Source of the DNA: Enterobacteriaceae endosymbiont of Donacia clavipes
GTDB taxonomy: Bacteria; Pseudomonadota; Gammaproteobacteria; Enterobacterales; Enterobacteriaceae
Length of the DNA: 64,000 nt
Assembly (NCBI RefSeq): GCF_012570365.1
Contig: NZ_CP046208.1
Span: forward strand, 393,275-457,274
Reading direction: 5' to 3'
Position numbers and translations under genes: made by a program
In this document: positions 18,064 to 27,986 of the stretch, piece by piece
Layout: each line of letters opens with the position of its first letter
How positions within the stretch are numbered: the stretch's first letter is position 1
Notes under the pieces: generated by a model
Database searches by the model: none
What the model was told of the DNA's origin: nothing
Seen by the model: only the letters and a program-made list of their open reading frames with translations

Positions 18064-19883
18064 ATATTAGAATATCTTTGTATTTTTATTTTTATTGATT
18101 TATAAAAAATTAGTTTATTACTATAAATTGTTATATTTTTTTTAGATCGTGTAATAGCAGTATATATTAGTTCTCTTGTTAGTAAAGGATAAAGTTTATT
18201 TGGTAATACTAAAGAAATATTTTTAAATTCTGATCCTTGAGATTTATGTGTTGTTATAGCATATGCTATTTCATGTGCTGGTAAATTTTTGATATCAACT
18301 ATCTTACATTTTTTTTTATTTGATAAAAATTTTACTCTTAATTTTTTATTATCTTTATCTAAATAAGTAATACCAATATCACCATTAAATAAATTTAAGA
18401 AATTATCATTTTGTATAATAATAATTGGTCTACCAATATACCAATTATTTTTTTTTGTATTATTATTGATTATTTTTTTATTAAAAAGTTCTTTTTCTAT
18501 TAGATTATTAATTTCTTTTGTACCAAATAATCCATTTTTTACAGCACATATTATTTGATAATGATTAAATTTATTTATAACTTTATTATTTTTATTATTA
18601 TTTTTATTTAAATAATTAAAATATTTTTTATATTCATTAATGAAATTTTGTATCATTAACTCATATTCCTTTATATTTGAAATATTAATATAATTTATAT
18701 TATTAAATTTTTTTAATGAAAATAATTCTTTAATTTTTAAAATATTTCCTTGTTTTATTAATTCTGCTAATTTATTAATTCCTGAATTATTTTTATATCT
18801 ATAATTATTTTTTAAGACAGTAATAAAATTACGAAAAAAAAATTTAGTTTTTTTTAAATTTTTTTTTATTTTATTGTTAGTAATTATTCTTAATAAAGAA
18901 AAATATTTTTGTGTAAAAAAAAATTTTTTAAAATAACATAAATCTTTAAAAACATTTCCATATTCTATGGAAGGCAACTGATAATCATCTCCTAATAAGA
19001 TTAAATGACATTTTAAAGGTAATTTTTTTAAAATAATATACATTAAATTAGAATCTATCATAGATGATTCATCTATTATTAATAAATTTACATCTAAGAT
19101 TTTTGTATTATTAAATATAGTTTTTTTAGTATAAATATTTAATTTTAATAAACTATGTATAGTAGTTGCTTTATTTGGAATATCTTTTTTTTCTTTTTCG
19201 TTTATTTTTTCTTTAGAAATATTTTTAAAAAATTTATTTATAGATTCTGTTAATCTAACAGATGCTTTTCCAGTAGCAGCAGCAACTTTTATTTTTAAAG
19301 ATTTTGAAAAAATTTTAATAAATGTAAAAATTATTTTTGGTATTATACTTGTTTTACCAGTTCCTGGAGAACCAGTTATAATACTAATCCTATGTGTTAA
19401 TGAAGCAAAAATAGCTGTTTTTTGTAAAATTTCATTTTTTTTAAATAAAAAATTTAATATATTTTTAATTTTACCTTTTTTTATAAAAACATAATTATTT
19501 TTAATAAAATTATTAACTATAAAATTTTCTTCATACCAATTTTTATATAAATATAAACAATTATTTTCTAATATAATAGGAGTAATTTTTTCTCCATTAC
19601 TAACAATATCTTTATAAGATAATAAAATTTTCTTCCAATTTTTGATTTTATTAATTTCTTGTATTTTTTTTAATAAAAAAGAATATTTTTTATTTTTAAG
19701 TTTTTTTTTAAAATATAATTTAGATATTGGTAAACAAGTATTTCCTTTTCCAATATTATTGCTAAGTAAAGTAACAGCAAACATTAAAAATTTATGTTTT
19801 TTAGAAACAAGTATAAGAGAAAAATATAAATCAACTAAACGAATGATTTTTATTTTACATAATTTTTTTAAAAAATTATACAT
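18033..19883 (-). CDS. recD: exodeoxyribonuclease V subunit alpha RecD
   Basis: 5'-3' helicase motor of RecBCD. 616 residues (608 in E. coli). Motifs: Walker A GSPGTGKTS; AAATGKASVRL; TTIHSLL; Walker B LLIDESSMID; ILLGDDYQLPS; a C-terminal AYAITTHKSQGSEF and YTAITRSKK. All helicase motifs appear intact. It follows recB by 32 bp in the order recC-recB-recD; E. coli also has ptrA between recC and recB, missing here. Its last codons carry the rplS terminator on the other strand. Confidence 0.96.
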   Translation of the reverse strand: MYNFLKKLCKIKIIRLVDLYFSLILVSKKHKFLMFAVTLLSNNIGKGNTCLPISKLYFKKKLKNKKYSFLLKKIQEINKIKNWKKILLSYKDIVSNGEKITPIILENNCLYLYKNWYEENFIVNNFIKNNYVFIKKGKIKNILNFLFKKNEILQKTAIFASLTHRISIITGSPGTGKTSIIPKIIFTFIKIFSKSLKIKVAAATGKASVRLTESINKFFKNISKEKINEKEKKDIPNKATTIHSLLKLNIYTKKTIFNNTKILDVNLLIIDESSMIDSNLMYIILKKLPLKCHLILLGDDYQLPSIEYGNVFKDLCYFKKFFFTQKYFSLLRIITNNKIKKNLKKTKFFFRNFITVLKNNYRYKNNSGINKLAELIKQGNILKIKELFSLKKFNNINYINISNIKEYELMIQNFINEYKKYFNYLNKNNNKNNKVINKFNHYQIICAVKNGLFGTKEINNLIEKELFNKKIINNNTKKNNWYIGRPIIIIQNDNFLNLFNGDIGITYLDKDNKKLRVKFLSNKKKCKIVDIKNLPAHEIAYAITTHKSQGSEFKNISLVLPNKLYPLLTRELIYTAITRSKKNITIYSNKLIFYKSIKIKIQRYSNIKKKIINYIK

Positions 19884-19915
19884 ATTTTTTATTATTAAAT
19901 TTTATTATAATTAAA

Positions 19916-22900
19916 TTAATAAAATAATTCACTTAATTCATTAATTAATTTGTAAGATGGTCTAATTTCCAAAATACCACTTTTTTTTTTTTTATGTATT
20001 CCTCTAATGTATAAAAATATAACTCCTCCGAAATTATTTTCATAATTATAATTAATAATACGATAATTTAAATATTTATGTAAAGCTAAAGTATAAATTT
20101 GGTATTGTATATCATAACGGTTTAAACATATATCTTTTTTAAGATATTTTTTTTGATAATATTTATGATTATAACCTAACCAATTAGTTTTATAATCTAT
20201 AATATAATATTTTTGATTCCATAAAAAGATTAAATCGATTACTCCAGTTAAAAATCCTTTAATTTTTTGAAAATTTAATTTAGTGAGTTTATTAGAAATA
20301 AAATCATATTTATTTATGATATTATTAAATTTTTCGGAAGAAAAAAAATCCTTTATTGATAAAAAAAATTCAAATTCTGTTTTTTTATTTGCATTATTTA
20401 TTTTACTTAAAATAATTTTATTATTACCTAATGGAGTTAATAAAATATTATTTAACCATTTTGTTAATATAATACTCCAAGAAGAATCAATATTTTTTTT
20501 TATTAATTCTTTTTTAATAAAATTATTTATAATAGGTTTTGTAAAATTTAATTTTTCTAAAATATTATGAATTATAATACCTACATTTTTCCCAATAGGA
20601 AAAGTATATTGTGTTTTTTTTATATTTTTTTTATTAAAATTTAAAAATTTATGTTTATAATTATTATTAGAGTTATTTAGATAGTTATCTTGTTCTTTTT
20701 TTATTTGTGAATAACTTAATAAAATTTTATTTTTATAGTTAAAATTTTTATTTTTGAATTTAAGTAAATATTTATCTTTTATTTCTTTTTTATAAATTAT
20801 ATTTAATTTTATAATTTTTTTTTTTTCTATATTTTGAATCCAAATATCTTTATTTTTTAAATTATTTAATTTTTTTTTTAAATTTATATTAGAATTATTA
20901 TTTTTATTTTTAATTAAAAAATTTAAAGAAGTATTATATGATAAATATAAGTTTTGTTGTTTTGAATTATTAAATTTTATATTTGAAATTCCAATACTAC
21001 AATGGAAAATAGATCTTGTTAAAGCTACATATAATAATCTTAAATTTTCAGAAAGTGATTCTTCCAAAAATAATTTTATACTTTCATTATTTTTTTTAAA
21101 ATCTATATTTATTTCAAAATTTTTTCTATTATGAAAAATTATACCATTATTGTTTATTGAATCTAAAGTATTTGAAGAAATAAATGGTAACCAAACAATA
21201 GGAAATTGTAATCCTTTTGCTTTATGTATAGTCATAATTTTTATTTTATTAATATCATTATGTAATTCATTCTGTTTATTTAATAAAGTTTTATTAGGAT
21301 ATGTAATTTGTTGTAATAACCATTTTATTATTATTTTATTATTTTTTATATTAAAACATGATATTTGTATTAATTCTCCTAAATATAAAATATTTACTAT
21401 TTTTTTTTTAATATAATTAGAATTATTTTTTTGTAAAAAAAAAGAATCTTTTAAAAAAATTGTTTCTAACATATTAAGAATACCTTTTTTTTCCCAAATA
21501 TATTTATATTTAGTAAATTTATAAATTATTTTTTTAATAAAATATTTTTTTTTATCATTATCAAAATAAGATAAATCTATATTAAATAATTTGCTTGCTA
21601 AAAAATTTATGATTCTTTTTTTTTTATTAGGTTCTAAAATAGATTTTAATAATAAAAATAATTCTTTTGCTTCTTGTGTTTCAAAAATATTATCAAATTT
21701 TGATAAATAAATAGAAGGTAAATTAAATTTTATAAATTCTTCTTGTAAAATATCAGATTCATAACGATTACGAACTAAAATAGTTATATCTGAAATAGTA
21801 ATTTTCTGATTTTTTCCATTTTTATGTAAAAATGCCTTATTTTTTTGACCTAAAATTATTAATTTACATATTTTATATGCACATTGATACGCTATTTTTT
21901 TTTTATATAAATTTATACTAATTTTTTTATTCATATACCAAAAAGTAATACCAGGTTTTATTTTATCATTTATAATTAAATGATAATTTAATTTTTTTAT
22001 TGTATAAAAAATAGGACGAAAAACTATATTTTTAAATAAAAAAGGATGTGATCTATTAGAAAATAATTTATTTACACTATTAACCATTGTACTAGATGAA
22101 CGCCAATTGTTTTTTAATGTATAACATTTTTTAATTTCAGATGAAGCTTGTAGATAAGTAAAAATATTAGCACCTCTAAAAGAATAAATGGCTTGTTTAG
22201 GATCTCCTATTAAAAAAATAATATGTTTAGATTGATTTAGATATATTTTTTTTAAAATATTATATTGTTGTTGATCTGTATCTTGAAATTCATCTACTAA
22301 AACGACAGGAAATAAATTTCTTATGTCTTTAGATATTTGATCTCCTGAGATACCATTTAATTCTTTATTTAAAATATTTAATAAATCATTAAAACTTATT
22401 TTTTTTTTTTTTTTTTTCTCTTTAATTACATATTGATTTATATATTTTATCGCTTTTAAAATTATTAAAAATTTTAAATTAATAATTTTATTTAAAAATT
22501 TTTCTATAATTTTAAATAAGATATGTTTTGGTATTTTTTTTTTATCAATAGTTTTTTCATTTAAAATTTTTTGAGAAAATCTTAATAATTGTTTAGGATA
22601 AGAATTATTTACAGTTTTTGTAAAACTCCATAAATTAATAATATTTATCCAATTATTTATTAATTTTTTATTATAAATATGTTTATTAACATTAGAATTA
22701 TATATAGTATTTACTATAATATTTTTATATTTAATCCAAAATTTTTTTATTATATTAATATATTTTATGTTTTTGTGAAATTGTTCTAATATATTAATAT
22801 TTTTAAGGTGATATTTTATTATTAAAGTTGATTTTTTTGTTATAAATGGTATTAATGAATTTAATAAATCATTAGGAGATTTCCAATAAAAAAAAATAAT

Positions 22901-23455
22901 TTTAATTATTTTTTTTGGTAAATTATAAAAATATTTTCTCCAAAAAAATATAGATGCTTTTTGTTGTAAAATTAATTCATCATTAATTATTTTTTTATTT
23001 AAAAAAAAATTCTGAAATTCATAATTTTTTAAATTTATTATTTTTTGACAAAAAGCATGTATTGTATAAATAGATGCATTATGCATATTTAATTCAGCTC
23101 TTAATAATAAAGTAATAGCTATTTTTCGATTTTTAATTTTTTTTATAAGTTTATTTATAATATTATATTTACTTTTACCTTCTATACATCCAATATATAG
23201 CATATGAATACTTTTTTTTATTCTTTTACATAAATTTTGTATTGCAATATCAGTAAAAGTTACTACTAAAATTTGTTCTACATTTAAAGGAATAACGTTA
23301 TCATTTTTTTTATATAATCCTAAAAGCATTCTTAAATATATTATAATAATAGTAAATGTTTTACCAGTACCTGCAGAGGCTTCTATAAGATATTCTCCTT
23401 TTAAATTTTTTTTAAATGGATCAAATTCTTTAAATTTTATTTTATTTTTTTTCAT
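19916..23455 (-). CDS. recB: exodeoxyribonuclease V subunit beta RecB
   Basis: 3'-5' helicase plus the nuclease of RecBCD. 1179 residues from the ATG at 23455 (1180 in E. coli); an alternative ATG at 23479 adds eight residues. Helicase motifs: EASAGTGKTFTI, VVLVDEFQDTD, GDPKQAIYSFRGANIFTY, TIHKAKGLQFPIVWLPF, LLYVALTRS. The nuclease domain keeps its catalytic Asp and Lys (GFLTGVIDLIF, IIDYKTNWLG) and the end YDIQYQIYTLALHKYL, so the enzyme looks active. A run of 19 A (minus strand, 22399-22417) encodes a hexalysine stretch between VIKE and ISFNDLL. It overlaps the end of recC by 14 bp. Confidence 0.96.
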   Translation of the reverse strand: MKKNKIKFKEFDPFKKNLKGEYLIEASAGTGKTFTIIIIYLRMLLGLYKKNDNVIPLNVEQILVVTFTDIAIQNLCKRIKKSIHMLYIGCIEGKSKYNIINKLIKKIKNRKIAITLLLRAELNMHNASIYTIHAFCQKIINLKNYEFQNFFLNKKIINDELILQQKASIFFWRKYFYNLPKKIIKIIFFYWKSPNDLLNSLIPFITKKSTLIIKYHLKNINILEQFHKNIKYINIIKKFWIKYKNIIVNTIYNSNVNKHIYNKKLINNWINIINLWSFTKTVNNSYPKQLLRFSQKILNEKTIDKKKIPKHILFKIIEKFLNKIINLKFLIILKAIKYINQYVIKEKKKKKKISFNDLLNILNKELNGISGDQISKDIRNLFPVVLVDEFQDTDQQQYNILKKIYLNQSKHIIFLIGDPKQAIYSFRGANIFTYLQASSEIKKCYTLKNNWRSSSTMVNSVNKLFSNRSHPFLFKNIVFRPIFYTIKKLNYHLIINDKIKPGITFWYMNKKISINLYKKKIAYQCAYKICKLIILGQKNKAFLHKNGKNQKITISDITILVRNRYESDILQEEFIKFNLPSIYLSKFDNIFETQEAKELFLLLKSILEPNKKKRIINFLASKLFNIDLSYFDNDKKKYFIKKIIYKFTKYKYIWEKKGILNMLETIFLKDSFFLQKNNSNYIKKKIVNILYLGELIQISCFNIKNNKIIIKWLLQQITYPNKTLLNKQNELHNDINKIKIMTIHKAKGLQFPIVWLPFISSNTLDSINNNGIIFHNRKNFEINIDFKKNNESIKLFLEESLSENLRLLYVALTRSIFHCSIGISNIKFNNSKQQNLYLSYNTSLNFLIKNKNNNSNINLKKKLNNLKNKDIWIQNIEKKKIIKLNIIYKKEIKDKYLLKFKNKNFNYKNKILLSYSQIKKEQDNYLNNSNNNYKHKFLNFNKKNIKKTQYTFPIGKNVGIIIHNILEKLNFTKPIINNFIKKELIKKNIDSSWSIILTKWLNNILLTPLGNNKIILSKINNANKKTEFEFFLSIKDFFSSEKFNNIINKYDFISNKLTKLNFQKIKGFLTGVIDLIFLWNQKYYIIDYKTNWLGYNHKYYQKKYLKKDICLNRYDIQYQIYTLALHKYLNYRIINYNYENNFGGVIFLYIRGIHKKKKSGILEIRPSYKLINELSELFY

Positions 23456-26400
23456 TATTATATAAACTCTGATCAGCATAATAAATTAAATTAAACATCC
23501 ATTTTTGAATTAATTTTTTAATTTTTATCCATTCTTTGCTATCTAAATTAAAACTTAATCTATCAAAATATAAATCTTTAGATTCTCCTATAAAATAATC
23601 ATTTTTATTCCAATAATAAAAAAAAATTTTTTTTGCTTTATTCTGTATAGCATAATCATTATTAATAATTTTTTTTTCTTTATTATAACAAATATTTATC
23701 CATTTCCATGAACTTTTTATAGGTAACATAATAGGGAAACTTATACCAGATATATAACCTTTAATATATTTTTTTAATAAAACATAAGCTTTATCTTTAG
23801 ATAAGATTTGAAAAATATATTTTGTATTTTTCGAACCAAATAATAATAAACTAGAATTAACATAAATATTATTTACACATAAAATTAAATGTTCTATCCA
23901 TAAACTAATAATATTCTTAATATCTATTATTTTAGGTTCAAATTTTATTAAATTATTATTATAATTTAAATACTTAATTTGTCCTTTTAAATTAATATTT
24001 AAAATTTTTAAATCAATTTTATTAATTATTTCTGTATATTTATTTTTTTTAAAATTATAATTAAATATTTTTTTCATTTTATTTACTCTTTCTTCCCACC
24101 ATATTTTTCCATAATATCCATAAAGTAAAATATTTTTATTTAAATAATAATTATACAAATTATTAATATTTTTATTTAAAATTAATGAATATAATATTTT
24201 TTTATTAATAATATATTCTTGTAAATAATCAATATTAAATGGTTCTGTATTTAATAACTTAATTTTATTTAAATCTTGTAAATATATTTTTAATCTTTGA
24301 TTAAAAAAACCTTTAACAGGGTGTTTCCAAAAATTAATTAAATTATTAATTTTTATTTTTGTTATTTTTATAGATTTTAAAATATTGATATTTTTATTAT
24401 ATATATTATTTTCTTCTTTTTTTTTTAGTATAAAATTAAATTTATTTTTATAAATATATTTAATAATATGATTATTAATTTTATTATTTTTTATATAATA
24501 ATTATTAGAAATATATATTAATAATTCATTAATTATACTAGATGAAATATTTTGAACATTATTTATTTTTTTATTATTAGAATAACTAATATATAATTTT
24601 TTTTCTGCAGACATTATTAATTTTAAAAATAAATTTTTATCTTCATCTAAATAATTTTTTTCTTCTTTATAAGGATAATTTTTCATTAAATCAAAAATAA
24701 TAGGATATGACTTTTTTGGAAAATATTCATTATTCATTCCTATCATAAAAATTTTTTTAAAAGGTATATTTTGAAATATATGAAAAGGACAAAAATTTAT
24801 TTTATTTATATGAAAAAAAAATTTTTTATTTTCTTGTTTAATTTGATATTTAATTTTTTCTATTATTATATCAATAGATATTTTTTCTTTATATTTTGAT
24901 ACTAGTCCATTTTCAAGAAAAAATATTATTTTTTTTATAATAAAATATATATTATTATATAAATAAGTACTATAAGGAAAAAAATCAGAATATAATTTTA
25001 ATATAATTTTTTGCCATTTTTTTAAAAAATATTTTTTATTAAGTTGATTTTTCCATTTTTCTAATTTAAATAAAAAACTAGTAAATTTACCAAGTAAATC
25101 TTTAGATAAACCAATAGAACCATTATAAGGAATAATATTATTCCATTTTTCAAAATTAAATGCATAATTTAAAAACATACGGTGTAAACCTAATTTCCAT
25201 GTATATTGATCTTTATTAAAGATAATTTTATTAAAATTTTTAAAATTTAGACCATATTTTATGCCTAATTTTTTAACCCAATAATTTAAATATTCTAAAT
25301 CTTCTTTATTTAAAAAAAATTTTTTAGATATATATTTATCTTCTAATAAAAAAAAAATTTCTTCAGGAGTAAATTTTTTATAAGGTAAATTTAATAAAAA
25401 TAAAATTTTTTTTAAAATATTCAAATTTTTTAATTTATTAGAATTAGAACCTATATTAATTGGTAAATTACAATTTTTAAATACTGAATTAATAAATGGG
25501 ATATATAATTCTAAATTAGGAGATATAATAATTATATCATGTAAAAAATAATTTTTATTTTTTTTTAAAGTATATAATACTTCATTATATAATAATTTTA
25601 TCTCTGTATAAAAATCTTCACAAATATATATTTGAAGAGATTTATCTGAATAACTTATTTCTTTTTTTTGATTATTTTTATTATTTATATTATATTCGTA
25701 TGAATATAATATATTATTTTTTATATTATTTAATAAATTTATTGTATTATTTTTTATAAAAGTTTCAATAATTCTAGCTGGTAAATCTACTAGTTTATTA
25801 ACATTATTTAAATGATAATTTCCCCAAGAAAGTAATAATTTATTATAAATATAATTTTCATTATTAATATTTATATTTTTATTATATTTATAATTTGGTA
25901 AATTATCCCAATAATATTTAGATGGACTATATATTAAGATATGTATTTCTATATATTTTTCTATTTCTTTTAATAATTTTAAATGTATTAAAGGAATATT
26001 TTGTATATCTAATATAAATATTCTTTCCGGTAAAAATTTATATTTAAAATTATTCTTTTTCTTATTTTTATTATGAAATTTATATAATTTTCCATAATTC
26101 CATAATGTTTTATTTAACTTATTTTTATAATATATTAATAATTCTTTCCATAATTTAGCTTGCCATATTTGATGTTTATCTTTTAATGATAAAAAAAATT
26201 CATTATATTCCCATAATAATAACCATTCTGGTTTATATTTTTGATACTTATCATATAAATTTGCTATTTGTATAGATAAATTAAATAAATAATTAAAATC
26301 TTTTATTTTATAATAAAAATTTTTTTTAAAATAATGAAATTCTGGAGTATATATTAATTTAGGAAAAATTAATGCTATTTTCCAAATAATATTTTCTTTA

Positions 26401-26660
26401 CATAAAAAATCATCTTTATCTATGTTAGGTATTATTTTTTTGAATAAGTTCCAAATAAATTTATCAAAAGAAAGAAAGTCAATATTTCCATATATTCCTA
26501 GTATATTTGAAAAATTTATTTTTATTAATTTAGAAAAACTCATATTATTACATAAAATTATTTCTGATTCTAATGGATTTATTAATGGTTTTTTGATAAT
26601 TTGTATTTTTATTAAATTTAATAAAATATCTATATTATTAGAATAATAAATTGTAAACAT
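23442..26660 (-). CDS. recC: exodeoxyribonuclease V subunit gamma RecC
   Basis: Non-catalytic RecBCD subunit that splits the duplex and reads Chi. 1072 residues (1122 in E. coli). The beginning MFTIYYSNNIDILLNLIK matches the RecC start. Also recognisable are LPERIFILDIQNIPLIHLKLL, PLAR-like DLPARIIETFI, IFKKIFMIGMNNEYFPKKSYP and the end WIKIKKLIQKWMFNLIYYADQSLY. It is much more diverged than RecB or RecD, which is usual. Whether the Chi-recognition residues survive cannot be judged by eye. Confidence 0.94.
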   Translation of the reverse strand: MFTIYYSNNIDILLNLIKIQIIKKPLINPLESEIILCNNMSFSKLIKINFSNILGIYGNIDFLSFDKFIWNLFKKIIPNIDKDDFLCKENIIWKIALIFPKLIYTPEFHYFKKNFYYKIKDFNYLFNLSIQIANLYDKYQKYKPEWLLLWEYNEFFLSLKDKHQIWQAKLWKELLIYYKNKLNKTLWNYGKLYKFHNKNKKKNNFKYKFLPERIFILDIQNIPLIHLKLLKEIEKYIEIHILIYSPSKYYWDNLPNYKYNKNININNENYIYNKLLLSWGNYHLNNVNKLVDLPARIIETFIKNNTINLLNNIKNNILYSYEYNINNKNNQKKEISYSDKSLQIYICEDFYTEIKLLYNEVLYTLKKNKNYFLHDIIIISPNLELYIPFINSVFKNCNLPINIGSNSNKLKNLNILKKILFLLNLPYKKFTPEEIFFLLEDKYISKKFFLNKEDLEYLNYWVKKLGIKYGLNFKNFNKIIFNKDQYTWKLGLHRMFLNYAFNFEKWNNIIPYNGSIGLSKDLLGKFTSFLFKLEKWKNQLNKKYFLKKWQKIILKLYSDFFPYSTYLYNNIYFIIKKIIFFLENGLVSKYKEKISIDIIIEKIKYQIKQENKKFFFHINKINFCPFHIFQNIPFKKIFMIGMNNEYFPKKSYPIIFDLMKNYPYKEEKNYLDEDKNLFLKLIMSAEKKLYISYSNNKKINNVQNISSSIINELLIYISNNYYIKNNKINNHIIKYIYKNKFNFILKKKEENNIYNKNINILKSIKITKIKINNLINFWKHPVKGFFNQRLKIYLQDLNKIKLLNTEPFNIDYLQEYIINKKILYSLILNKNINNLYNYYLNKNILLYGYYGKIWWEERVNKMKKIFNYNFKKNKYTEIINKIDLKILNINLKGQIKYLNYNNNLIKFEPKIIDIKNIISLWIEHLILCVNNIYVNSSLLLFGSKNTKYIFQILSKDKAYVLLKKYIKGYISGISFPIMLPIKSSWKWINICYNKEKKIINNDYAIQNKAKKIFFYYWNKNDYFIGESKDLYFDRLSFNLDSKEWIKIKKLIQKWMFNLIYYADQSLYNNEKK

Positions 26661-27299
26661 ATTTAATTATTTAATTTTTATAAAAATGATTAATTTAAAG
26701 ATTATCATTAATATAGAAAAATTCTCTTATAATAATTATAAAAAATAAAATTTTTATCATATTTTATAAAATTTTCTATAAAAAATTTATTATGCCATAA
26801 AATGGTAAAATAAACTAAATTTATAATTTATAAATTTAGTTTCTAAAAAAAATTTATATAAAATATTTAATAAAATATTATATTATTTTATAATTAATTT
26901 TCTATATAAATTAAATTTATTTAACATAAATTATAAATATGAAAATTTATAGTATATTTATTATTTAATTCTATAATTTTTTATTTAAAAAAATTAATAA
27001 TTTTTATACATTATTTTTTTATAGAATTAAAAATATTATAGTAATAATTTATCTTTTTATCTACAAATAGAAAATAGTAAATTATTAATTTCTTTTATAT
27101 TTTTATGAATTTTAGTATTTTTATATTTTATCTTGATTATATTTATTATAAACATTTAATTAAATAAATACATAATTTTATATTAAAATATATTAATATT
27201 ATTTATTTTTAAAATATTTTTTATTTATTCTTATTAAAAATTTATTTTATTTATAATTTTATTATATAATTTATTATTTATAAATAAAATTTTATATAC
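26661..27299. other. 639-bp gene-free gap between recC and mutH
   Basis: No frame here resembles a protein and no stable RNA is recognisable. In E. coli the recC-mutH interval holds ppdABC/ygdB, thyA, lgt, ptsP and rppH, so the gap is probably what remains of them. Two inverted repeats stand out: the 31-bp palindrome at 26812-26842 (own entry), and a perfect 13-bp pair, 26964-26976 with 27019-27031, separated by 42 bp. Divergent promoters for recC and mutH must also lie here. Confidence 0.6.
26812..26842. repeat. 31-bp near-perfect palindrome in the recC-mutH gap
   Basis: Arms of 15 bp (26812-26826 and 26828-26842) are exact reverse complements around a single central T. The arm sequence begins AAACTAAATTTATAA. 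It is too long to be likely by chance even in this base composition. It lies about 150 bp upstream of recC and 460 bp upstream of mutH, so it is not placed like a terminator of either. It may be a relic terminator of a lost gene or a protein-binding site. Confidence 0.7.
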
Positions 27300-27986
27300 A
27301 TGAAAAAAATATTTTCTTCAATTATTTATGATGAAAAAATGTTGTTATTAAGAGCACAATTAATAAAAGGATTTAATATAATTGATATTGCAAGATGGTT
27401 AGATTATAAAATACCAAAAAATATAAAAGAAGATAAAGGAATTATAGGAAAATTAATTGAATTTTATTTAATAGGAAAAAATTCACATAATAGATTAAAT
27501 AAAGATTTACCTTATTTAGGTATAGAAATTAAAACACTTACGATAAACAAAAAAAAAAAAGTAATTAATGATAATTTTATTTGTTCTTTTTCTTTAATTA
27601 ATAAAAAAAATTTTATATTTTATAAAAGTAAATTATATAACAAATTATCAAAAATTTTATGGATACCTATTATTAAAAATATAAATATTCCTTTCACAAT
27701 GAATAAAATTGGAAAAGCATTTTTATGGGAGCCATCTAATGATGATAAAATAAAATTATATAATGATTGGAATAATTTAATAAAATTACTTATTTTAGGA
27801 CAAATAAAAAACATTAATTTTTATAATGGTTATATTTTATTAGTTAAAAATAAATCTAATAAAACAAAATTAACAAAAGCTATAAATAAAAATGGTAAAG
27901 TCATATTTATAACTCCTAAATCTTTTTATTTTAAAAAAAAATTTCTAAATTATATTTTAAAACATAAAATTAATTTAAAAAATTAA
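27300..27986 (+). CDS. mutH: DNA mismatch repair endonuclease MutH
   Basis: Nicks the unmethylated strand at hemimethylated GATC sites in methyl-directed mismatch repair. 228 residues (229 in E. coli). Catalytic residues are present at matching positions: Asp69, Glu76 and Lys78 in DLPYLGIEIKT. Also typical are DKGIIGKLIE, LSKILWIPI and a C-terminal FYFKKKFLNYIL. Activity implies a functional Dam, MutS and MutL elsewhere, none of which is in this window. It converges on lysA and overlaps it by 4 bp. Confidence 0.95.
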   Translation: MKKIFSSIIYDEKMLLLRAQLIKGFNIIDIARWLDYKIPKNIKEDKGIIGKLIEFYLIGKNSHNRLNKDLPYLGIEIKTLTINKKKKVINDNFICSFSLINKKNFIFYKSKLYNKLSKILWIPIIKNINIPFTMNKIGKAFLWEPSNDDKIKLYNDWNNLIKLLILGQIKNINFYNGYILLVKNKSNKTKLTKAINKNGKVIFITPKSFYFKKKFLNYILKHKINLKN

